NCBI RefSeq assembly: GCF_029227915.1
Contig: NC_079884.1
Coordinates: forward strand, 22,504,001 to 22,568,000
Direction of reading: 5' to 3'
Source: Hydractinia symbiolongicarpus
Taxonomy: Eukaryota > Cnidaria > Hydrozoa > Anthoathecata > Hydractiniidae
Length of the DNA: 64,000 nt
The notes beneath the pieces are model-generated. The model made no database searches. It worked only from the letters and a program-made list of their open reading frames with translations, and had not been told where the DNA came from. A program made the translations under genes and the position numbers. This document shows positions 1-11,500 of this stretch, one piece after another. The stretch's first letter is position 1. Each line of letters begins with the position of its first letter.

Positions 1-540
1 TTAAAAATGCCACTATCTGCTTAAATTATAATTACTTTTGTTCTAGATCGAATTTTTACATTCTGTTTGAAGTTTCTGAAAGCTAAATAAAAGTTATTTA
101 ACATATTTTCCGGTTTTTACATGGATCGGATGAAAAATTGCCAAGAATTGCCCGAAAATCCGTTTTTTTCCGATTTTCGGGTAAAATCCGACAAAATCGG
201 GAAATCGGATTAGTCACGTGTTCTAATTATTCAAAATGATTCTTCTTGATGAAACAAAGTTATGTTGCAAGTTTTAAGTTCTAAGGATAATCCTAACAGG
301 AGTTATTATATATTCCCCATTATAAGGATTTCATAGAGATTTTTAGGGGTAGTTTCGAGTAATGGCCAATATCGAAGCCTCTGAAAGGTATGGGACCTAA
401 AAAATTAGCATGCAGGTGTCTAATAGATAACTGTTGAAACTCAGTAAGTATCATAGCCATATAACAAAGCAATCAGGAGTTATTAAAAAAAACCGTCAGG
501 GGGGCCGGAATCCGCCCCCCTCCGGACCGAATAGGGTTAA

Positions 541-670
541 TACAAAGGAAGTTGAGTTTAGATCTAACACAGTCTAGATCAGATTGGAAGAGGGTCATTA
601 ATATACCCCGTCCAACCCATGCCAGCATGGAAAACGGACGTTAAGCCAAGAATGATGATGATGATGATTG
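541..670 (+). mobile_element. LINE 3' tail fragment
   Basis: The stretch from 'gaagttgagtttagatc' to an (ATG)n-like tail near 647-668 recurs, in reverse complement, at about 24262-24430 and again at 34258-34440. In those longer copies the upstream part encodes the end of a reverse-transcriptase-type polyprotein ([15 protein letters not shown], then RSDWKRVI and RPTHAST on the minus strand). The ATG-repeat tail after 'aaaacggacgttaagcc' is typical of non-LTR retrotransposon 3' ends in invertebrates. This copy is 5'-truncated and carries only the last codons and tail. Confidence 0.6.
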
Positions 671-1920
671 AAGGATGCCCAGATTTGGAAAAGCGAATAT
701 TTGGACATGGTCAAAATGATAGATGACTAAACTCCACCACGACCTGCTGTTTGCTTGCCAATGGCAGCTGAATTTAATGAAAAAGTAGCAGTGGACCTCA
801 AGAGTTAGAGTTGTCATTGGACCCTACATATATTGATATGTGGTGTAGGTTGACAGTTTCGAAGTTTATACCAAGAAAAAGCCCAGTGATGACTTTGATA
901 CTATAATGCTTCATTGGGTTGGTGCAGGGTATAGAGTAATGCAAGCGATGCTGACAGACAATGGAGGCGAATTTACTTCTGAAGAATTTAGGGAAGTTGC
1001 AAGTATTGTTAGCGTTCAAGTATGCACAAGAGCTGTGGAGAGCTCTTTTCAAAATGGCCTCTGTGAAAGAGTCAATGCAGTTACAGATTCTATGCTTTTC
1101 AAAATGATTGACTAGTCCCCCAAGACCTCTGTTGAAGTTTACTTGCTTGGGCTACAATGGCAAGAAACGCTTTACAAATGTGGCATGGTTTCAGCAGTTA
1201 TCAACTAGTGTTTGGTAAAAATCCTAACCTACCAAACGTTATGGAAGCTACACAACCAGCCCTTGAAGGATCAACGTCAAGTGAAATACTTGCTCAACAT
1301 CTTAAATGCACTCCATGAGGCAAGAAAAAGTTTTATTCAATCAAAAGCTTCAGAAAGAATTGACGTGCACTACGAACCAAGATTCGATCATCCGAAGAGA
1401 CGTTTGAACATGGTCACAACGTCTATTACAAGAGAGAGGGACATGACCATTGGCTTAGACCAGCAAGAGTGATTTTCCAAGATGGAAAAGTTGTATTTGT
1501 TCAGCATAGCTCAATTTTTGTGCATGTATCTCCCAATCATCTCATTAAAACGAATTACAAACACCAAGGAGAATATTAAAATAACAAGCCGAAGTGATGA
1601 ATTTGTTCATCCTAAGGAAAAAGCCATCAATGACAACCATGCGTTCTCAGAAGAAATCGGCAATACAGTGCCACAGGAACATACTGACACTGTGGATCCT
1701 GTGCCAGCATTTGACAAAGACGTAGTTTCTAGCAGGAATGACGAATGTAAAACGCTATCCCAAGAAGAACCATGTCCTGACAATACAAAACTTTGGAGAT
1801 AGTGTTATCTCAAAAGTGAGAGTGCTCGGCCATGCAGGTAAATCCTCAAGGAAACACAGAGATTGGTTCAACGTTAAAGATGTTAATACATGAACTTCAA
1901 CATCTGTGACTTTGAAAGGT
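670..1920 (+). pseudogene. Decayed Ty3/gypsy-like retrotransposon pol (integrase and C-terminal tail)
   Basis: Broken reading frames here carry the signature of a retroviral-type integrase core. In the 906-1115 frame one reads LTDNGGEF (second catalytic Asp region) and, about 35 residues later, QNGLCERVNAV, where the third acidic residue of the D,D-35-E triad lies. Further on (1203-1310) there is a FGKNPN-type segment, and around 1465-1550 a small beta-rich module with VQHSSIFVHVSPNHLI, as in the chromatin-facing C-terminus of gypsy pol. A stop at 1113-1115, several frame changes and the absence of reverse transcriptase, protease or clear LTRs show that the copy is dead and partial. Sense direction is +. 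The family assignment is from motif recognition only. Confidence 0.6.
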
Positions 1921-2186
1921 TTGTAATGGGATTTTCATGTTGATTCTACACAGAAGGATGATCTTCCTAATTCTGCACAGAATGATAGTGTCAAAACAAT
2001 GGCACATGAACATGTCAACATAGTTTTGGTACCAAAAGAAGATCACAAGAGTCTTGTGGCAAAGCAAGAAGAATTCCTTAAACTCAAATTTTTAAAATTG
2101 AAGAGGAAGTGCCAAACAAAAACCAGGAGATGATATTGACAACATGGGTTTTATGGATGTAAGGTGATGCAGTTCAAGCTCAACTA

Positions 2187-2248
2187 GTTGCCAGAGTGTA
2201 TGAAGAGAATTGTTCAGCACAAACACACTCTTCATACCCTCTGGCAAC
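2187..2248. repeat. Near-perfect 21-bp inverted repeat (hairpin)
   Basis: Arms 2187-2207 (GTTGCCAGAG...) and 2228-2248 (...CTCTGGCAAC) are complementary at 20 of 21 positions, with a 20-nt loop. It lies just beyond the retroelement remains and may be part of that element's end, but no LTR can be shown. Confidence 0.6.
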
Positions 2249-2259
2249 AGGTTAGTTAC

Positions 2260-5200
2260 TAACATTCGACTTAAGTCCTTCTTAAGGGTGCTGAGTTTCC
2301 AGGTCCTCTTTTAGGGTCCTGGATTTTGGGTCATCCTATTGAAATACATTTTCCAGTGTTTTATGTGAAATGAAGAATCAAATGTTTTATGTGAAATTTA
2401 AAACAAATGTTTTCTGTAAAATGAAGAATCAAAAGTTTAGGCAATAGAAAGCTTTTACTTTTTTCATAAGAAATTCTTTTTGGCTATATTCTAAGTTGCA
2501 TATGTTAACTTTTTGATATCATCCAATTTTTATTCATTCGTCATCTAATACTTTATTGGGCACATGTTTTTTACTGTTGTGGTTTTACGCAAAAAAATAG
2601 CATTTGAAAATCATCATTTTATTCTAGCAGTTTTCAACAACATTTTTTTTTCTAAGGGAAAATAAAAACTAATTTTTAATCAGACAATCAGATTCAACTG
2701 GTTTAAGAACCGTTTCTATGATCATTTCAATTTTTGGACATTTTAAAACGATAGTAATCATTTAGAGATCATTAAGATTTTTTAAAATTGTTTACAGATT
2801 TACAGAAACGAACCTGAAGCGATTTAAACGATCTGGAAACAATTGTATTATATTTTATTTAGGCTTAACAATGATAAAGAAAAGGTAAATTTTGAGTCAT
2901 GGAGTTATAGATATTTGCCAAGGGAGAATTGGAGAGTTTCTAAATTTCATGGTAACGAAGTTGAAAGTCATATTTTCTCTCTTCCGTGTAGTGTATTATC
3001 AAGTCTATTATTTTTTTATACTTTGAATAATACTACAACATCATCATACTCACTTCTAATGAAAAACTTCTGTTTAAATTGAAGGGTGCAGGATGCCAGC
3101 AAAACTAGCTAAATATAACTCTTTATCTGTTTTTGGAAATCCCTGAGTTTGACGCAGCACAAAAATATCAGCTCAGGTATTTTGATAGCATTTTGATTGG
3201 TTTTTTTAAACATCAGGAGATGTTATCGAGGAGAACCTTGGGCCCAGGCATTGAGAAAACTAAGATTGAAAAAATACCTTCTCCTAAAATTTTTTTTTGC
3301 ATAGTTCACGTCAGAAAAGGCTTGGGAACAATAATAATTACAGGTTTAATGATGATACTTTTAACCAGAAAACTCTGTGCTTTTCTGAATTTTTATATTT
3401 CTGTTTCTTAAAAAAAATAAAGTCTGAGAATATGCAACGATGGTTGAGAATGTCAATATTTTTTTAAGAAAACAAAGATGGCCAACCTATGCCAATAGTT
3501 CTGTTAGATTTATTGGGTAACTGTGACCATGCGACAAACTTAAATTTAAGTGCAAAAGCCTATGTTTGTTATTCAGACATAATTAAATATCATATTAATA
3601 GAAATTTCTCTTGAACACTTTATGTAAGGATTAAAGGGGCTACAGAACAGCTGTTGGTTTTCGACTTTAGTGACTTACATAAAAGTCGAGCTGATGGCAG
3701 CGGTAAACAAAAATGGCTATTTTTCCAGCATGTAATTTACAGACTTGAACATAGAGATATATCTAGAATTTTTGGTCATGTTTTTATCCAAAATGAGTCT
3801 TGCTGAAATATTTCTTTGTAATATAATTTTCGAAAAAAAATATTGAACCGGCGAGCAAAGTGCTACTGGTCTGTTCATTGCGCAAAACTTGTTTTCCGAA
3901 TTTTTAATATGTGCGCGGAATATACGGAATGTGAGCATTTTAACCGGTTCATAGCCCCTTTAATTAAAAATTAAACAAAAACAAATAAAACATTATCAAG
4001 AGGGAAAATTGTTCCTCTTTAAACTTTGTTCTGCTCTGCCATATTTATTTCTGCTTTTGTTACTTAATTAAAAAAAATAAAAAAGAAAACACAAGCGATC
4101 TGGCTCGCTGTTGAAAATGTTTTTGACGCCATGGGGATTCTTCAAGTGTTGTTTATAAATATCAATATAACAAATGCGCATCTATAAAAAAAGTTTGACT
4201 TGCTGTACTATGGTACATTTAGCACACAGATTTTCAAGTAATTTGAACCCAATTCTAGCTGAACAAAAATGAAACCACTTTCATTTTACATATAGGTGAA
4301 TATTTATCATAGCACATCCGTATTTCATTCTCAACAGAGAATGCTTCACCCCGATCAGAACTCTGATCATGACGGGCGAGTATAATGCGTGTAAGTCATA
4401 TTGAAGAAGAACTACTTTGTTCAGTTCTGGGGACTGCGGATCGAATCCTGCTCACTGCTTGGCAGTATGTTAGTGATGAACAAAGTAGTTATTCTTCAAT
4501 ATCATTTTCATTTTAATGCGCTGTGATTGACTAAAGAAGATAAACAGCATTCTTGCCAGCAAATAAAAGTATAAAGTTGAAAATGTAGACAGAAAAAAAT
4601 AAGTGTGGAAAGTAAAATTAAAAAAGCTTATCCTTTGTTAAATATGTATAGTTTTGGAAGCAACTGGTGGCATCTTTTTTTGATCCTGGTGACATTTTTG
4701 CTTCATACAATCCTATTTTCATTGTTTTAAAACAAACTATAGCAACTTTTTTTTTCCACAACCTGTTTTAATAGTTTTTTAAAAATCTACAACAATGTTT
4801 TGATATTTTTAATGGTAATGGATGGTGTTTAAATATTCTGTAGTCATGTTTTCGCTTATTAGAAACATATTTTGATAGTTTTTTAGACAAATTTTGACAA
4901 TGTTTTGATTTTTGACAATCCGGTATGATGGTTTCTGAAGGAACTATGATAAGCTAAGCATAGTTTAATTATATATCTTTAGAAATCAAACACGTGTGAT
5001 AACATGATAAAGATAATGTGTTGGGAGCAGTTTTAAAATGATGAAAACTGAAACGAATTTATTAAAGTGTTGAAATGCTTTTTTTATAAACAATATGGAA
5101 AAGAATGCAAAATGATTGGGAAACAAAACGAAAGTTCAAACAACTTTTATGACATAAAAACATTTTTCAACTGTTTTCAGATGCATGAAAACATGAAAAT

Positions 5201-5538
5201 GAGGTAGAAAATGATATTAAAAAAAAATTCTAAAATCGTGTCTCATTTAAAAAAAAAATATACAAATCGAAATACATATTTTTTGAAACAATCGTGGAGA
5301 AGATCCCTTATATATAAATTTGTTCTGTCTGTTTGTAACATGGAGCGGTTACGTTAATTCAAATTTTTAAAAAAGTTGGATTTTTAGGTATTTATTATAC
5401 TGCCTTATTTTGCGATATTTAATTACCATAAATGCTGTAATTTATACCCTTTCTCTAAAGCCCCCCCCCTGTAATTCTGAAAACCTCAACAACCAAGACT
5501 AGATAAAATCTTAAACTTTAAATTTCTTTTTGTACTAG
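2260..5538. other. No recognisable gene; upstream region of NHE-A
   Basis: AT-rich sequence with long A and T runs. Short open frames at 2843-3082 and 3133-3411 show no family resemblance and no suitable splice context. This is where the first exon (signal peptide and first membrane helix) of NHE-A would be expected by comparison with NHE-B, but I could not find it. A hairpin at 4398-4502 is listed separately. Confidence 0.5.
4398..4502. repeat. 26-bp inverted repeat with 53-nt loop
   Basis: Arms 4398-4423 (ATATTGAAGAAGAACTACTT...) and 4477-4502 are complementary at 25 of 26 positions. The loop contains GGATCGAATCC, close to a pol III B-box. It could be a small MITE-like or tRNA-derived insertion, or a structured transcript; the sequence alone does not decide. 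Confidence 0.5.
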
Positions 5539-8500
5539 TGTTTCACCATTCTGAATGGATATCGTCCACTGTCCCGGAATCATGGTTTGTTTTTTTATTT
5601 TATGTTCAAATTAAGCTTATAATTTTCTATATATCTTTCGTTTTAATATTTTAGTATGCTGATTTTACTTGGAGTACCCATTGGTTTTATTTTAAGGCAA
5701 GTTTTTCTTGTATTAATTGTTGATAAATATGTTCTGCTGAGAGTCAGAGGTACTTCTGTTATCTATGGTTGTGTGAATGCTTGTTCGTCATGGTCAACAA
5801 TTGTGATCTACAATTTAATAAATCTAGACCAGAGTGACAAATTGTCCCATACCATGGAAAAGCTGTCACTTCAAAGTTTAAATTTTTGGGTTCAAATCCC
5901 AACTTGTCAAGAATGTAAACATTTCAGAGGAAGCACATTATTTCTGTTTAGCATTTTTTATTTTAATTTGCATGAAGAATTCAATGCTATATGTTTTTTC
6001 ATATTTTAGAGCAGCCAAAGAAAATGCTGACATACTTCTTACATCAGATTTGTTTTTCTACTATTTGCTACCCCCGTAAGTGTATTTTTTGAGTAAATTT
6101 GTTCTTAGTTTTGTAATATTTTTATTAACCTAAACCAAACCTGGAGTAAGGTCCATTACCGGAGACCCTATAGCTTTATTGGCTTACGTATTACAATTAG
6201 AAAAATATCTGGATTCAAAAGTAGCAGATTCCTTTAAAAGGCCCTAAATCCTGAATATGAAAAAGTTTAAGTGTTTAGTCGAAAAGTTAAGTTCATTTGG
6301 ATTTATAATTTTACACATGTCCTGCGTAAGACATTATTATATGTGCATCAAATATTAATTTAATTTCTTTGCATAACTAAAACTTCTGACATTCTCAAAC
6401 TTTTACAACGCAGCCATATCTAAGCCCTCAAATATAACCTTAATGTGAGATAAAAAAATAACATTGTTTTAACCTTTAATTCTTCACACATACCTGTTCT
6501 AATTTTTAGTTCTTTGTTTAATACTTTGGGCATAATGTTCCACTACAAGTAAATCATTTTGAAGTGCTGAATATTGTTAAAATTTTAAAAATGCTACTTT
6601 ATTAAGATAGCATTCACAACAAAAATCTATCCCCACCACTTGTTACCCTAATTCATAAAAATTTCCAGCGAAACTCATTTTTGTGCAAAGCTGCTGTGAC
6701 CAATCTGTTGCATAAAAATTTAATACACATGGAATATTTCTTTTTTAAATGTTAGATTGCAAAAAAATTAAAAAAAGAATAATCACAGTAGTCAGTGTTA
6801 GTTGAAGCTGTTAAGCACCAATCAACTGTGCAAAAAAAGGTGTACTAAATTTAAACTTGAGCAGAGACCTTAACCTGCAATACAAATTAGACTTTTAAGT
6901 GATTGAAATAATAATAATTTGTGCATTACCTTGATTGGAAAGGTTAAAGCGGTAATCACTAGAGGTATTGACAATTTAAAACATCTAAGGTATACTGCAA
7001 ACATGTGATAATCTTTTGGATTTTCTTAATTGGAAAATGAAACCTAACTGACCTGAAAATGATTCAGTGGGCACTATATCTGAATCAGTAGATTATTAAC
7101 CTTTTTTAATTGCTTTATAAATATTTTGCAAGTTAGTTGGTTGTTGTTGTACCTAAAAAGGTGTTAAGTTTTGTTAAAAAAATGTGTACAAGGCATGCTT
7201 TTGACACTAATCTCATTCTGTTGTGTTTAGAATCATTCTTGATGCTGGTTATTTTATGCCATCTAGAGTGTTCTATTTAAATATTGGTACCATACTTCTT
7301 TATGCTGTTCTGGTGAGTATAAAAAGTTAAGACAAAAGTTAGTTTGGTGAAACAAAAATTGAAACAAACATTGAGAAACGCGGTACACTTAAAATTTTGC
7401 CCTACTTTCTTCCATATATTTCGATAAAAGCAATAACCAATCTGTATGGGATAAAATAAATGAAAAGAATTTGAACATTATTTGCCTTTAATGTTTCAGA
7501 AGGAAGTACCCTTAATGAATGATTAAGCACCTAGTGTTCAAGTAACTTGTCTTAAGCACCTAGTGTTCAAGCAACTTGCCTTAACACCTATATTTAGACA
7601 GTTAAACGTAAAAAGTGCTTAAATAACTATCCAAGTTTGGAGAAAAGTTTACTTCAAAAACATAAACATTTCATATGGAACGTGAACACATGGAAAAGCA
7701 AAAAAAATTATTTACTTTTTCGTAACAGTAAAATTACCTTAAAATGTCAAAATACATTTTATTAAAAAAGAACAAAATAAAAAAAACAAGCTGATTTTCA
7801 CTTAAAAGTGATATGTGACTAGGGTAAGTGAGATGGGTAAGCATAATATTAAGGTCTCAATAAATAAATAAACTATTTAAAGTTCTGGAAATGTTACTCC
7901 AAGATTAATGATTTTTAAGTAGTCTTTGAGAAACCTGAAATTTAGGCTAAAAAAATTAATTTTTAAATGCCAAAATCATGGAAATAAGAGATTTAAGACA
8001 ACTAATATTCAGGAAGTCTGTTGGTAAAAATAGAAACTTTGTAAAAACATATTGCATTTGTTTTTCAGGGCACCATGTTTAACACCTTTGCCGTAGGTAT
8101 GAATCTTATTTCTTTCCTTGTTAATACAGTTGGAAATAGAACTGTATCTTATCAGATACTATTCTAAAAGTCGATGATGTGTGATATGTATCACATCTCA
8201 AAAATGACCTTAAAGACATACAGTAGATTTTTTATTAAAAACTCTCCTATTACTTTTTTATCTTAAATCTGTTGTCATGTTTTTCATGTACTGTATTTTA
8301 TAGCTGTCCATTTTATATTTGGTTGCAGTAGCTTTACAGCGTAATATTTCACATTCTCTATGTTGTGTTGGGATAAAGGTGATACTAAAGTTAAAAAATT
8401 GTTGTTATTAAAAAAGCTGATGTTGTTAAATTAACACTGGTATCCTTAGTTGATGAACCGTAGGTTTTACTATTCTACCAGTTCCATTCTTTATTTTAGG

Positions 8501-11500
8501 TGTTTCTTTATATGCAACTCGTAATGTATGTAACATGGATATCTCCTTATTACAAGCACTGTTATTTGGATCTCTTATATCTGCTGTTGACCCCGTAGCT
8601 GTAAGTATAGTATTCACATAATTATCTTAAAGGGAAGCAATTTTTAAGTTCTTTTTGGGGAAGGGGATTGTTTGATTTCCATATTTCTGTCTATCCAGCA
8701 CTTTGTGAAACTTATTAAAACAGACCTACTATACTTTTTTTGTTTCAATGAGTGTTTTATATGAGGATGAAATGCCCGCGAATCAAGGTTGGCCCTTTTT
8801 GAGTATAATCCTTATAAATAAATTTCATCAGATAAAAATATTTGTCGGATAAAACTTTATTACATGCCAAATATTCCGTCAATTTTAACCGACAGATTAT
8901 AGATTAGTTGCGGCGTGGCGAATTTTTTTTCTTTATATTTTTATTTGTTAGAATTTAAAAAAAATTATTTTTTATCACCCTTTTGTCTTTATATTTAATA
9001 ATATTTTGGAATAATAATATGAAATTATGGAATATTGTAGAATGTAAGAACTGTCAGAATCTAGAGCATAATATCTAGGGTTAAAATGGGTCTGTTAATT
9101 ATATTCAACAAACTTAAGATTTAATGGTTTTCATCAAAAGCAGCTGTATCCTTTTTCTAAGATAATTTAACAGGGGTTTTTAAAAATGTGATCAAAGATT
9201 GGACAAATTAATTAATTTGTCATCTAGGGTGGACTAGTAAAGTTCACAAATTAAACCCTCTTCCCGCATGATATGTGCTTTGTTACAAGCCATTGCCCTT
9301 TTATTCAAGATTTTCACTAATCCCTTCATAAAAAAAAAATACTTTAAATAATACGCCTAATCTTAAAATTTCAGAAACTTCCTCAAATGAATCTAAGAAA
9401 TCTTTGAATAACATTTTTACAACTTGAGTGCTTTTTATTTCAATTTTATTTCAGGTTTTGGCCACTGGTTCTTATATTCTATATCAGGATCTTCTTTTAA
9501 ATAACATATATTGTTGGGGAAAAAGTCATAAAAAATCTAATTTTTATCTCAGGTTTTGGCTGTGTTTGAAGAAGTTCATGTTCATGAAGTACTTTACATG
9601 TTAGTGTTTGGTGAATCAGTTTTAAATGGTGAGGTTATATTTTTAGCAAGTATTTATCAATGTTTTAATTGCTAGATGTAACAAATGAATGAACCACAGA
9701 GCAGTATAATGCACACAACATGTTCCATGTGTGACCAAAAACCTTTTTCCATATAATCACATATATAAAAGACAGCTGCTCCTCTTTTGCAGCCATTTTG
9801 ATTCCCCATGAGATTCCTATTACAAATGCTGTTGTTACCTCCCCAATGCAGATAATTTTTACAGCCCAAAATTTGTATCATGACCAAGTTTTCAATGCAA
9901 ATTTTTTTTAAGGCATTAATATTTTATCAAACAGCCTTTCTTGGCCACTATAATCAAAATGAATTTGGTCAAAAAGAATCTATAACTATTTAGTTACCAC
10001 AAAATTTTGTATCTTAAAGTCATGCACATGTAACTCATCGTCCCGAAAACATGCCATTCTATATGATGTTTATTAATGCATTTTTGAAATTTAGATGCTG
10101 CATCTGTGGTACTTTACAGAACCTTTGAAAGTTTAGAACAAAGTTCTGTTGATGCAAAGCAGGTAATTTTAAATTTGAGAAATTTTTTAACAAAATGAAC
10201 ATTTTCAACCGAGATCAACTTTTTTCCATAACTTTATGTGCTTTTAGTTACACCTTGATGTTGTGTTACTTTTCCTAACTTTTATTTCGCTTTCATTTTT
10301 TGAAAAAAGTGTGGCCATAGCAACCATTTTTGGAGTTCAATGAAATCAAGAAGGGAATTCCATGAGACGCGTTCAATCGCACACACATGAGCCCACACAC
10401 ACGCCCACACACGCGCAATTGCTATTCAGGCGTGCAATTCATTGCATGCGCTAATTACGCTCTTTACTTGCGTAAAATAAAAAAAATTAATGAAGGAATT
10501 ATAAAAGTTGATTTTCTACAGCGTAGTTAACTATTAAAAACTGTATTCCAAAAATCAATCGTTTTACATTGAAAGCTTCAACTGTATCATTAAAAACAGT
10601 TTTTAACCACTTGTGGTTAGCTGTGTTTTTTCACCATGTTTAAATTAAATGTGTTTTTTTTCTGCCTGTGAAATTGTGTGTTGGACATTTTATTTTAAAA
10701 TTCTTAACTGTATAACATACTCACGTGAGAAAATTTTAAATCTTTTTTTCTTTATTGTCAAAGAGAGGAAAAATGTGAAAATGTGAATGTTTTCGTTCAT
10801 TTCTTTTGCATAAAATTTAATTGTTGCCACCAGCTCTCCAGCGGTTTTAATTTGATACAATATGAACACCTGTGACTTCAAATAAATCTTCTGCATTGTC
10901 ATTGTTTTTTTTAAATGAATTTCATTCGAGACAGTCTGAGAGGAAAATCTTATTTCAAAACTTCATTTGTTGAAAACACGCACAAAATAATGACTTCAAC
11001 GCAAAAAGGAAATAAAGTTGAACTTTCTACTTTCGATCGTGGGGGGAAATCAGGAATTATTGATAGGTAAATTCAAGTTATTGATGGCAAAGAGTAACAA
11101 AGGTTTGGTGTAAAGTAAGCGCGAAACATGCTTCCGCACTTAAAAGTAGTTCGTTTTACCGTGGATCAGTAAAAAAATCCATTGAAGCATTTATATCCAG
11201 GATATCTTGCCTTGGTCAGATCAAATTAAATTTTGGAGACAACCAAGTTATTGCTCTATCTACGCATTTCTATGTACCATTGAATCAGGCAGGCTTCGGC
11301 ATTGGTTGTGCATTAAAGGAGGCACACATACAAGGAATTTAATTAGAAAGTTTACTTCCAACTGTTGTAAGTAAGATTTCCACTATTGTTAATATAATCA
11401 AGATACGACCTCGTTCTTGCGACTTTTCAAACAAATTTGTTGTTGTTGTTGTTGTCCCAATCCCAAGAGCGCTGGGGACGAGGTTGATGCAACAGAAATT

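Noticed and set aside
151-181. CCCGAAAATC / GATTTTCGGG inverted repeat
   Set aside because: Short, simple composition and part of a stretch of similar CCGAAAAT-type words; likely by chance or worn repeat.
2843-3411. Open frames as candidate first exon of NHE-A
   Set aside because: No signal peptide, no hydrophobic helix like that of NHE-B, and no donor in the needed phase.
5820-5910. tRNA gene inside the GC-AG intron
   Set aside because: The T-arm is perfect and part of the acceptor stem pairs, but the D and anticodon arms do not fold convincingly; more likely a SINE remnant.
9455-9552. Longer version of the VLAVFEE exon starting at the upstream acceptor
   Set aside because: It would add 98 nt, shifting the frame; the remaining exon only reads correctly from 9553.
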